From Allacma fusca (taxonomy: Eukaryota > Arthropoda > Collembola > Symphypleona > Sminthuridae): a stretch of DNA of 64,000 bases. Shown here piece after piece: positions 36,201-48,200 of the stretch. The notes beneath the pieces are model-generated. The model made no database searches and had not been told where the DNA came from. It saw nothing but the letters and a program-made list of their open reading frames with translations. Made by a program: the position numbers and the translations under genes. The stretch is taken from positions 58,501,131 to 58,565,130 of the forward strand of contig OX359247.1 in the NCBI GenBank assembly GCA_947179485.1, in the 5' to 3' direction. Every line of letters begins with the position of its first letter. The stretch's first letter is position 1.

Positions 36201-39200
36201 AATGAAATTGCTTATTCGCTTGTGCAGGGTGTCTCAAAAACCTATCCCATAGGCTCATGTCATAGGTGAGATACGAAAATTTCTACAAATCCCGCAAAAA
36301 ATGCGTACACAATTAGGGGAAACAATTTTTCCACAAGGTAAACAAAGCATATCTCGTAAAATGGAAAAATCTAAACAGGAAAAACAGATTTCCCATAAAA
36401 TACGACAAAATCAAAATTTGCTTCAAAATATGGCAAATAAGCAAACCCCGTAACATATAATTACATATATTCCGTGGACATAATTTACCACCTGAATAAA
36501 ATTTACTACAGAACGAGCTCATAGAATTTTGCTAACAAGAAAAAATGAGGAATTCAAATTTGGGCGAAAAATGGGGCAAAATAATTTTTTTATACAATTT
36601 GCTAACAGGTTTTTTTACGGTAATGTTAACATATTTGATACATAATGGGGAAAACATTCTGACAAAAGGGGGCGACAAAATCATATAAAATGGGCAGTCG
36701 GAATTTTTAAACTTTAAACTTTTTCCAAAAACGGTGTCTAAGAATTGGGCAAAGGATAATGTTTAAAAATTGTAAAAACACAATATTTTGCCAAATCCAG
36801 GTTTGACAGCTTGCTTGGGCTGAGGTGATGTTTGAGGAGACCCGGTGTAAGTGGGCAAGAAATTTCCCAGCCTCCGAGAGAGAGAGAGAGAGAGAGCATT
36901 AGGGCAAGTGAGAACATTGAGAATTGCGCCAAGAAAAGTAGAGTGGATTGGAAAACGAGGGGCGAAAAGAAAAAGTGTTGAAAAAATGTCTAAAAATAAA
37001 AAATGATTGATAAAGCTGAGCTGAATTGTTGTGCTTTTACACAGCTCGTCAAACACTTGAGACCATGGAGGAGCTGGTGTTTGGAAACAACTATTTTAGT
37101 CCATTAGCTGGATCCCAACACTGTTCCTGTCCCTCGTCTCTTTTTCTCTCTCTCAAATATCCAACTCCCACTCACGCCATCACTGTTGACAAACAACCCA
37201 TTTCCCAGCGACAAGCCGTCTCCTTCATTTCTCCATTTAACTCTTTTTCTCTCAACCTGAAGAATTAAGGCCACACACAAACAACCATACACGTATACAT
37301 CTCCGAACCCAAATTTTATGCGTGTCTTTTTTCCTCGGGAGTCGTTTCCGGCCGCCTTTGTTTTTTACCCTTGTCCCTGCAAAAAATTAATTATGGCACT
37401 TTGTACATAATGATCTCCACTTTGTAGGCACAATTGTCACTTCGTCCCCAGACCACTTTTTTCAGTGAAAGCAAATGCGGAGGGAAAATTATGTCAGAAA
37501 ATATAGTCGGACCTCCTTATTACGGCTTACTCTAAATAAGACTCCCTTTTCTTATGCTACTCCCTTTGTAAAGCCCAATTATTTTTATTTTTACTCAAAG
37601 CAAAATGCTCTACACAGATTTCACATAATTACAACAATAAATGGGCCAGGTATTTAAAAATTCAAAGTTAAATAGACCAGTGTATTAAAATTTGAAACGA
37701 AAATGTTCTATAATTATGCAATTCATCTAAAATTAAAAATATATCCGTTGCAATCTACCCTAAAAGCAAACAAGACTATGTGCGTCATTTGTTTGAATTA
37801 CATTTCTGTAACTACATGTAGATCATTTTGCCTCTTCACCCAGGATATGCAAATACCTTTATTTTGATATAGTGGGATTTTTCTGGAGAAAAATGGCCAG
37901 GCCATTATCCAGGATTTGTTGGTGCTCTTGAGAGGAAATTAAGCACAAGTTCTAGACATTGCTTTAAAATTCCTTATCTCAGCACCTTATCTCCCATTAC
38001 GAGTCAAAGGAGTCGGAGTGAGTCTCAAGATTTTTGTTACTAATTCCCCCATTCATTCCCATTCCCACACTATCTCCCGGCTTTTACGACCAAACAAGGG
38101 AATATCAAGGCGTATGCCTTTCTCATTATACAAATAAACTCCGAGGTAGCAATGAACGACTTGAACAGTTTCCTCTCTTTATAAGAGACCCCCTTGTATG
38201 AAATTTTCTCTCTCCCGTAAATACAAAAAACATCAAAAAACAAGAACGAGCTTAGAATCCAAAGGTAGATACTCCAAAAATAATTATTTTAAAATTTTTA
38301 TGGGTTTTTCTATAATTGTTTTTACAATTTTGAGGGTAAATATCTACACAACACATTTTTATTGACAATTTTGTTTACAAGGAAATTTTTAAGTTTTTTT
38401 TCTAACTTTATATATATTACATGGGCAAATTGGTAGGAGAAAATTAGCTCTATTTTTATTTCCTGTTGTATTGGCTCCAATATGAAATTTTCGCTTTGAA
38501 TTGAATCCCAAGAATGCTTTCGGAAATTTGATATTTTTTCTACGAAGGGCTATACGCCCATATGCAAAAGGTTGATTATTTTTAAATAGAGAAATGCGAG
38601 AGGATGCTCAGGAGTTAATTATTCATTGGGAATTTTTCCTCGTATGAAATGCTATCTGGTCGGATTGAGGCATGGGTTATGGGCTTGTGTTTATCACCCC
38701 TTCCATTTCCAATGGCTAAGGTTGGCTATGTACAATCTATGGATTGAAAACATTGGGGAATTTATTTCCATTGAAATCTAATCTCCTTTGGGAAGTCTAA
38801 AGGCACTTGTGGGAGATGAATTCCAGGGATATTTCTCTCCACAAGATTCCAGAGTGTAATAAGGAAGTATCGGATGTTACCGTCATTACTTTCAGTTCTC
38901 CTATCTCCCCATAAATTATTCACCCTGTTTTTAAGGACTTATTCCATCCTTTATGTTCCTAGTATTTATACAGTCAACTATCATTGAAACAGCACCTGTA
39001 CTTGTAAAAGGTAGGAATTTGAACTTCAATAATACTAATTATTGTCAGCTCTTGAAAGGGAAATAATTTTAAAAGGGAATTTGTCCGAATATTTTGAACC
39101 AAAAAAAGGAGCTTCTTCTCCTAGTAATGGGCTCGAACATTATGAAGTAATTTCATTCAACAAGCTATTCTATAAACAGACAAAAGCTAAATTGGGATGA

Positions 39201-42200
39201 ATGTGTGCATGAGTCCTTAGATTTGCATCTGAATGAGTAATTAAATCCTGGTCGTCTGGGGACACTGACACTGGGAGGGGTCCGTTGTATCGAGAGCAGA
39301 TTGTAGAGTTATGGGAAAAATTGTGTATTACCAGACATGAATTTGTAGTGGATTTTTGGACTCCTCACTTGCCCTTTACAGTAGTTGCGCGCTATCTTGG
39401 GGTGAGCACGGACCACGTTAATTTGTCCCCCGGGACTTGTACCTCCAGTCATTGAGCCTTACTCAGTTATTCCCTCCCACACTCCAGCACTCCCAAACTC
39501 ACTATCATCTTTCGTCCCTTCCCACAACTCTCCTGAGAACCCCAATTATTACTCTAAATCATTTCCTCCTCTGCCCAATTCATCACAGGGGCTTCCTTTC
39601 CCCAATCCTTGGTAAACACCAGGCCATCAGTTGTTTCACAACGGTTAAATGAAACGGAGGAGCAAATAAATTTCACATTATGTAAACAAAATCCAGGGAG
39701 TAAAATTAAATACAATCCACTCCCTTTACAACGGCTCCCCTACAAGTATTACAGTTCCTTACCATAGGAGCTGGAAAATCACCATGTGAATCAGCATCTT
39801 CACCCAAAAGGAAAAGTGTTCAAATATATGGAACACTGCAAAAAAAATTCTTTTCAGAGGGACCATTATAACCAGAGTTTATTCCAAAATTTTTCCCAAA
39901 AATTTAAAATTAGCGGTAAAGGATAATGAGTAGAAATATTTTTGTCACTAATTCTTCTTAGATTCTTGGAAATAAAAATATTCTTGTGAAGGGATCTCTT
40001 CTAGAATGAGTTCACTTTCACCTCCTTCCAACGCACTAATTTCCACTGTAGAACCTTTCAGCTTGTTACATGCTGTGCTAAAAACAGACTGAAATGTGAA
40101 TGTCTTTGAAGTTTAACAAAATTAATAATTGGCTGATTCTCAGGATAGTTGCGTCCACTATCTATAATTATATAACGAAGTTACATTTTTATTAAATTGT
40201 ATGTAAAATAGGGAAATTGAATAACCATAAAATTTGTGAACAAAATTCTCCTTCATCAATTTATTGTGACTTCCTGAGGTGAGTAAAAGTCCTGGGAATG
40301 AAAGAGGGGAACTCCATTAATAAAATAGCAGCCTCATAAGTTTTCCCTTTGCAATTCAGGAACAGACGTCCATTGTCTAAAAAATGTATTGAGTAAATAA
40401 TCCTTTATACAGTGCACTCTCCATGGAGGGGAGCACTCCTAAAAATCCCAATATTTCCCTTTTACACTCAATAGCTTCTGTAACGAGACGAATTGACGCT
40501 CTGCTAAATGCGAAAATGCCAAAGTATTTTCGTTTGAGTGGAAAAATGTCCCTTATAAGAAGACCCGTTTTAACGAGACCTCCCTGGAGCTGTAGGTGTT
40601 GGTTACCCCATGGCCACGGAAACAAACCCAAGCTCCAGCATTGGGTTACGCTTCTAAGGAAATGCTTCCTGGAAGTAAACCATGTAATAATTGGGTATTG
40701 GCAGGAGGCTCTCGCTATTACGGACCACCTCATAAGAGCTCGTTCCTTACCGTACGAAAATATTTGAATCTCCTTCAACTCAAGCCTTTTTCGTTCTCAT
40801 GTAAGGAAATGTAAGAGGTGAATGTAAGACACGGTTGTTCTCAAGTCTCTCAAAGATTTTCTGTGTATGTGTGGGAAATATTTTTTTAATGAAATCTGGG
40901 GATGCCGTAGTAGGGAAAGTCCACTGCATTCCCATGTTTAAGAGAAAGGATTTGGGGCGAGGAAAAGTGTAAGAAAAGGAGATGCTGGAGGGAAGACATT
41001 ATCATTTCCGTGTGCATTAGCAGTTTACATCCGAAGAGTGCTCAATGGCCCTTAATGCATGTACATATGTAGATACATGTGTACATACGATACAGTATTT
41101 GCTATGTATACAAATTTCGTATGTATCTATATGCATACCCTATGCAATGTACTCACACATGAATTAATAGACACTGCGAGAGGCCAGTCACGCAAAAAGA
41201 CCCATTCCTTCCAAGACATCTCAATACAGAGAATCATGAGGAACTCAATGTACAGTCCATTTCCGCTCCAGCAGCACCCCTCAAACTCCAAAATTTGTTT
41301 CTTCGTAAAATACATATAATTTTCAAAATATACAAAATTAAGACCAGCAATTGGAAACATTTCCAAGAGTTTTTCCCACTAAACAGTAAATTAATTGAAA
41401 ATAGAACCCGTGGACTGTATAATGTATTTATGTTTTCTTTAGTAGACTAATAAATAGCATTGGGTTGAACGCAAAAATCTGGAACTGGTTTTTGTACATT
41501 AGGAAACAAATTTTCTTACAAAAGGAACTTTTATGAAGAGACTGCACCGTACACGTGCACTCATAAGGCTAAGCAATAAAATTCAGTAAAGCGGAATTTG
41601 CCCTCATGGACTTGCTCCTACATAAAGGAAATTCAGCTATAAGGGCGAGCGTTATAGGGAGACTGGTCACACAAATTCTGAGAATGCACAAGGTAAAAAA
41701 AATAATGTTGTGGCGACTTGGAATTGGAAATATTTTTCCTCTATGGAGGAAATGCTGTTGTGTTAAGGGTGACCGTTATAGAGAGACTACGTGTGGATGA
41801 TCATGTGAGAATCATAAGATCTGTGGCGTTGGGTTCGCTCGATATGTGTAGCGGAAGCAGTGGAAATTTCCGCTAGCACTTTCTCTCTTATACTTGTCAT
41901 TGACATGCAATCCATGTCATTTTCTTTCCATGGAAAAAAAAAACACGAGACTTTTCCTATCTCCTTCACGACCCCATCACATTACTAAAGCATGTGTTCA
42001 GGTGTACACTTATTATTACCGTTCTGTTACAATCGCCCGCCCTCCCGGGGCATCATTTATTCGGAGCGATAGACAACGTCCGCACTGTGTGTTTCTACTA
42101 CTCAATTTTTATACATGGCGCGTTTTATACCAGGAACTCTACAATTTTAAAACTGGGACTCTTTCCTATTTTCACTTACTTTTCTAACGGATAATTATTT

Positions 42201-45200
42201 ACAATTGGGAGGAATCAAAATTTAAAGGAATTTGCGGGTTTTGTTGGTTCCAGAACGGTGCAGTTTTCCGGGTCGCTGGGAAGGGAATTGGTTCCAATCG
42301 GGATATCATCAAACCATCACAATCACTAGACACTCCATCAATGCAAAAGGAAAATGCCTTGAGGCGGACGGGGAGAAATTTATTGTATACAATGAGTAAG
42401 TTCTTTACCAACATTTGGGGTATCGCTATGCAAACCTATACATGCATATATCTTCCTCAGTGGCTTTAATACAGCCTCATTAAAACAAAAGCCGATGGTA
42501 AAGCTGTGGAAAGTTAGCTCGACTCAAATTTGTCTGTAATGTACAAACCGGCATGGATGTGACAATCAGTCATCAAATACATATCTTTGGGGGAAGTTAT
42601 TTTCGAAAATTTATTGACATAAAAATAAATTGTAAAAATGTTTGTTATCCGGTTATAAAAACAATTCTACAGTAATATCGTGTTTTTTATGATTTTGAAG
42701 AAACATATAAAGTGGGATTTATATTGTTTTGATTAAAATTTTAAAAACAAGGAAATTTTAAAAATTGAGCAGTTTTAGCATTTGGCGTTGTATTTTTGAA
42801 TTTAATACATGATAAATGATTCATTGCAAAACTCGGCGCAATTTGAAATAGAATTTGTAAAAAATACCTGATGACATGTTTTTTTTTCAAATTTCAGACG
42901 CGAGAATTGCTACCGATGTGTGGTGTTCCACGAGAAGCATCAAAATGTTCTACAGTACAAAGAGAGTAAGTGCATATAAAATTATTGGCACATGCAGTGT
43001 AATTTGTAATACTTGATGTGACAATTTTTAAATTCAATTTACTTCTTAGAATTTTTAGCAAACATTCAACCTGGCTTTCATCTATTTTTGAATTTCATTA
43101 AATTGTATTCCTTTTTTAACAGTTCTTACATGAATTCAGCTTCGCTTAACATTTTTAGGAGAAATTTTATTTTAATCCTGAACAGCTCTCCTGTAAATTC
43201 AAAATTGAATCTCCGCCATAGTTTTATACATTAGGAATATCCTAACAATATGATAAAGAATTACTATTCTTCTTCATTCTGTTTTTTTTTTCACAAAAGT
43301 TTAGTTGTTTCGTAAAAATTTATTTAGAGAAAATATCACTACGTAAAAAGTTTTTAATACATTATTGTATTATAATTTGAAGAACTTTCCTTTAAAAATC
43401 AACTGCATCAACCTGAACCTAGTGCGTTTGAAAATCCTTACTGGTAATAATATTAAAATGTAAATTTTGATTGCAGCATTTTGCATCCCGGACCGTCGTT
43501 CCCTACGTAGTATGTGTTTGACAATCACGGGGGATGCAAATCTATTCTCAATGTTCAGACTGGACCCCGTGCCTATTGAGTGTCCTTTCCGAGGTCCCTT
43601 CACTTTCACTTACAACCGAGGTCATGGGGACTGTCGTCATCCCGTATCCACAATTGATTCTTGCTTGCATTCCTCCCATTTACTCCTTAATTACCAGGCT
43701 TGTCCAGATGTCCCTGGGACGGAAAGTACAGGTAAATTATTCACAGTGGATTTGTTAAAATACATTGTTGTTACAGTAGTCTTCTTCATCCGTAAGTAGG
43801 ATGATGGATCCCTAAAATAAAAGGATTTGTTATGTTATTCCTTCACGGAGAAATAAAACCACCCGCCCCCCCCCCCTTATATAAGAGGATCTCTATAGCT
43901 ACAGTAGTGCACTATACCCAGGGAACTGTAGCTAGATATATGAAGTTTGTAATTAGGATTACATGGGAAAATGTAAATGTTGTTTCTCAACACATGTGTA
44001 GTAATGTAATTAGGGGCGTAAATAGATTTGAAGTGGAGCGGAGCTTTATCATAGACTGTGTGTGTGTGTGTGTGTGCTCTCTCCGTAAAGGGTCGTATTA
44101 TAAAGAGGATGAGCGAGTAAATTGCATTAGGAGATTTATACTTTGGACCTTAATATGCCCAGAATTTCGTTGTAATGAGCGCGATAATTCCATTTGTTCA
44201 ACTTCCACATGTAGACATTCCCCGAGTCAGGCTTGGCTCAGGAAGGTGTGGAAGCGGAATTTATTTCCGCTCCGAGTCATATCTCTCTTTCTCTTTCCCA
44301 CCCTCACTGTCCCTCTCTTTCTCTCTCTCTCACACGCTCCGTCCCTCTCTCTATCCCTCTCTATTCCTCTCTCTCTCTCTCTCTCTTTCTCCTTCCACTC
44401 CAACGCCTTTTCAATATGAAACCTTTTAAAGGAAGAAATAATGCCCGCATTAAATTCATTTGCCCCAGAGAATCGTTTCAAAAATATCCAACTCCTCTTC
44501 TCCTGGGATTATTTAAGCCTTCCATTCTTCTTCGTCCTTCCACCGTCCTCATTAATACAGTACAGTCGAATCTCCGTATGGCAGTCCTCTTTGAAGTCCC
44601 TCACTAAAGGTAGCATTTTTTTCAACAGTGCTCATCCTGGGTCTAGAGATAGTAAAAAATATTTTCAAAAGTCTGGGAGTTATTTTGTTTCGAACTTTCA
44701 TTTTCAAGTGCACCTGAAATTTTCGAAACAAAATGGAAGTTTAGCTGAACTTATTTGAATGAAATGTGTAGATATTTATGTATCTATGTAATTATTTAAA
44801 ATATACACAAAATTGGGATTTGAATGTTGAGAGAAATCCTCGAACTTGAACTAGACGGAGATGGTAATTAACTGTTAAGGTAATTACCAATTACTGGAAC
44901 TTCAAAGCAATTAGCATAACTCAACGGTGTGTATGGTGAGGAATTAAAAGGGAAATAAAAATACGACTTGGTGAAAAACTAGGGAGTAGATTGGAGAGGG
45001 GTTTTGAGTATGTACTTCCCTTGTGACAAATGTATCTCTGTGTATCTGTGGATTTTGGAATAGTCCAGGTTAGAATATGTGATGGAACCCAATTTGAGAG
45101 GACGAGTCCCGGGCTTCTGGAAGGTCGGAGGGGAGCATTAAGATAATGCCAGGATGAGGATTATGCGAATAATTCAATTATCTAATTTACATTTTGATGC

Positions 45201-48200
45201 AAAATTAAATATTAATTCCAGAGTCCCCATGCCCCCCCCTGGAGCAAATTCATGACTATATTCAGGGCTACATGGATTATGCATTTATGTATACATACAT
45301 ATATGTAAATGCTTGGGGGCGTCCTCAGAAATATATGTGCGGATGCATAAGTATGTATAGGTATGTATATGTGTGTGTATGTATGTACATATGTACACAC
45401 ATGTGTACAAATCCCTGTTTAAGTTCAGTTCTAAACGGAGCCTCAAAGTTTCAACGTACACAAATTCGCTACAAACCCCCAAAAAGTTTGTTGGGAAACT
45501 TTTATTTGAAAACATGTCTTTACATGGGAAACTAATACGAAAGTACGGATTTGAAACTTGTTGGAAGCTCTTTGGGAAGAGCTTTCAGTTGGCTCTGTGC
45601 ATTCGTCCGAACACATTCTATGTATTAGTGCTGATTATACTAGGTGTATAGCGTAGCCCCAAATCTCTGGACCCCCCTTTTAGCAATGATGATATGTTTG
45701 TCTCCTGTTCTTCTAAAGTACACTATGTACGTTATACATAGTGGGGTAGTAGAGACCAAAACCCAGAGAGGGATTTACATATCAAGTTTTCCGAGATGCG
45801 ACTCCATTGACCTCTCTCAAATATTCAGTAGCATGGTCAGGGTTGGTAAACTCAGCAGCTTGCATGCGTTTTAAAAAGAAATTTCTACATAAATTATTTA
45901 CTTCATGATGTTAGCATCAGTTTTCCCCAAATCATATTTTGACAACCCTTTGATATAATTAAATTCCATGACTTAGGCCATTGACATATGGCTTTAGTCA
46001 TAAGGAATCTTGAAATATAGTCTTGATAAATTTTGAATAATCTGAATTAAGGGAATCATTATTTCCATCTGGATTTTAAATTCTGTGGAGTGGGGCTTGA
46101 GTAATTATTTAGGGTAGACCTGTACACGTGTGCCCACGGAGAAAATAAATAAGGGTATTTAAAGATTTGAAAGTCTTGTTTGAATTTGTGGAGTGTGCTT
46201 TAACAAAAACATGTATTTATGTACGTACGTACGATTGTATAGTGGAGGAACTGGAATGTCTGGCAACGTGGAAGGAAGGGTCCTCGCGCTATTTGTTGGG
46301 CTTAATTCAATACCGACATCCTGCATCGTACGAGGATCGATTTCGTTGTTTCGTGTATGAGAAGATTAAAAAGGAAAGGGGCTTTGCCGGAGGGCTTCTT
46401 TCTCCACTTCCTAATCACCACACCAGTAACAACAACACTGACGTCCTCTTCCGTGTGTCCCAGTCCGGCGATGCCACTTGTAATGGACTGTCCCCCCATG
46501 AGGGATCCCGAGTATTAACGCTAAGGAGAGGTAAGTTCATATGAGTAGCTTAGCTCGCTCTTGCATCATTCAAATTCAATTAACCATAAGCGAACATTAT
46601 ACAGTAGAAAGTTAATACAAATGACCTGAGTCAAAGACCCTATTGAAGTATGAGGCCGCCATATTTGCTCTTACGCGAAAATGCCACTGAAAGTTCTGGT
46701 TTATATTTCAAGGTCAGACAATTGATTTCAAAAATTAAAAAATAAGTAACCAATTCATGTAATTTAATTATACATCCAAATACACCTTAGCTGAGATAAT
46801 CTGTATTCGAACTAGAACAAAAGCCACTTTCAAAAGAATAATTTTTAGAGGATTAAATTACTACACCTGTTGTAATGTTAGACCTATTCACATCTTGAAT
46901 CTAAGCTGGCCCAGGCTTGACCGAATTGTAAGCTATACTGTATTACCCATGATATGACTAGCACTTGACCCTTGACCATTATTATTTATTCTTCACGAAA
47001 AGCTTCACCAAACTTGACAATACCTCAACCTGAACTTGACCTATGCTTCAACAAGAACTTGACTTACACTTCAACAAGAACTTGACTTATACTTCAACAA
47101 GAACTTGATTTATGCTTCAACAAGAACTTGACTTATACTTCAAAAAGAACTTGGCTTATACTTCAACATGAACATTATCTACACTTCAACCTAAACTTGA
47201 CCAACACTCCAACCTGAACTTGACCTATACTTCAATCTGAACCTGACCTATAATTACTTCAATCTTAACTTGACCTATACTTCAATCTGAACTTGACCTA
47301 TACTTCAACCTGAATGTGACCTATACTTCAACCTGAACTTGACCTATACTTCAACCTGAACTTGACCTATACTTCAACCTGAACTTGACTAATACTTCAA
47401 CCTAAACTTGACCTATGCATCAACCGGAACTCCGGACTCATTGCCTTACATCTGACACTTATCCTGAACTAACAATTAGCTACGACCTTTGCGTTTCAAA
47501 GTTGCTCTTGTTTTACTCCATGATCAAAACTTGAGCTATTCAAACGTGAAATTTCTTCAGGTCAAGGCCGGAAACTTTGTTCTCTACATAAAATTGTATC
47601 CTCAGAAAACCATAACTTGAACCACTTAATCTGAATACACTTTCCCTCTCTTGACAAAAGCCTGACCTAAACTCAACCTCCTAAGGAAATACATCTATAC
47701 TTGAGATCCAACCCATTTCCAAACTTGGGGACTCAGGCGTCACAGGTCCTTCCATTGAATCTTAATCCAGAAAACACTCCATATTTACTGACCTGCAAAT
47801 ATAATATTTATCCTTGAATTGTTCGAAAGTAATCCTTCTCTGAATTAAGCTGGATTATACTCGGGAAGTTATGAAAGAAAATGGCTCCGACCTTACACAT
47901 ATATATATATATATGTACATACATGTTGTTACTCTATTGACAGCCCCCGTTCCAAAGACGTGTCAGTTTCCTTCGTGGCTCCAAACCCATAAACAATGGC
48001 ACTCACTGGATGAGCGGACCACGTTCTACTTCGAGAACAATGAGCTTAGAGTGAGTAACGTGACGGAAGTTGGCGGAGTGTCCACTAATCTCCTCTCCAT
48101 GACTGCAGTTTGCTCACAAATCCAGGAGAATCCCACGCTGGACAAAGTCCTCCTCGTCCTTCACACCACCTCCCAATGGTCAGTTCAACTCACGAACCTT

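Larger units (their letters stand above)
30354..42253 (+). other. First coding intron (11.9 kb)
   Basis: This intron separates the signal-peptide exon from the first domain exon. I looked for intervening exons and found none; the phase across it is exact without one. It holds several CT tracts, many dispersed-repeat fragments (31450-31650, 33270-33420, 35340-35540, 37495-37670, 39715-39860, 40408-40770, 41570-41790) and a degenerate TTCAAGTTGAA region at 34540-35080. Open frames inside it show no domain. Confidence 0.8.
43732..46242 (+). other. Intron between exons 4 and 5
   Basis: 2.5 kb, holding a C10 run (43864-43876 region), a TG tract (44060-44076), a long CT-rich tract (44280-44400) and an ATGT-rich stretch (45285-45410). 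Overlapping open frames here come from these simple repeats. A repeat-family fragment (tataagaggatctctatag) lies near 43880. Confidence 0.75.

Noticed and set aside
36227-36290. gggtgtctcaaaaacctatccc as a Tc1/mariner end
   Set aside because: No matching inverted end, no TA duplication found and no transposase nearby.
40377-40814. Overlapping frames of 72-133 codons on both strands
   Set aside because: They fall in a copy of the dispersed ACAGTNNACTC repeat and show no protein signature.
43832-44607. 195- and 124-codon frames in intron 4
   Set aside because: Driven by CT-rich low complexity; no domain, and they lie between phase-matched exons.
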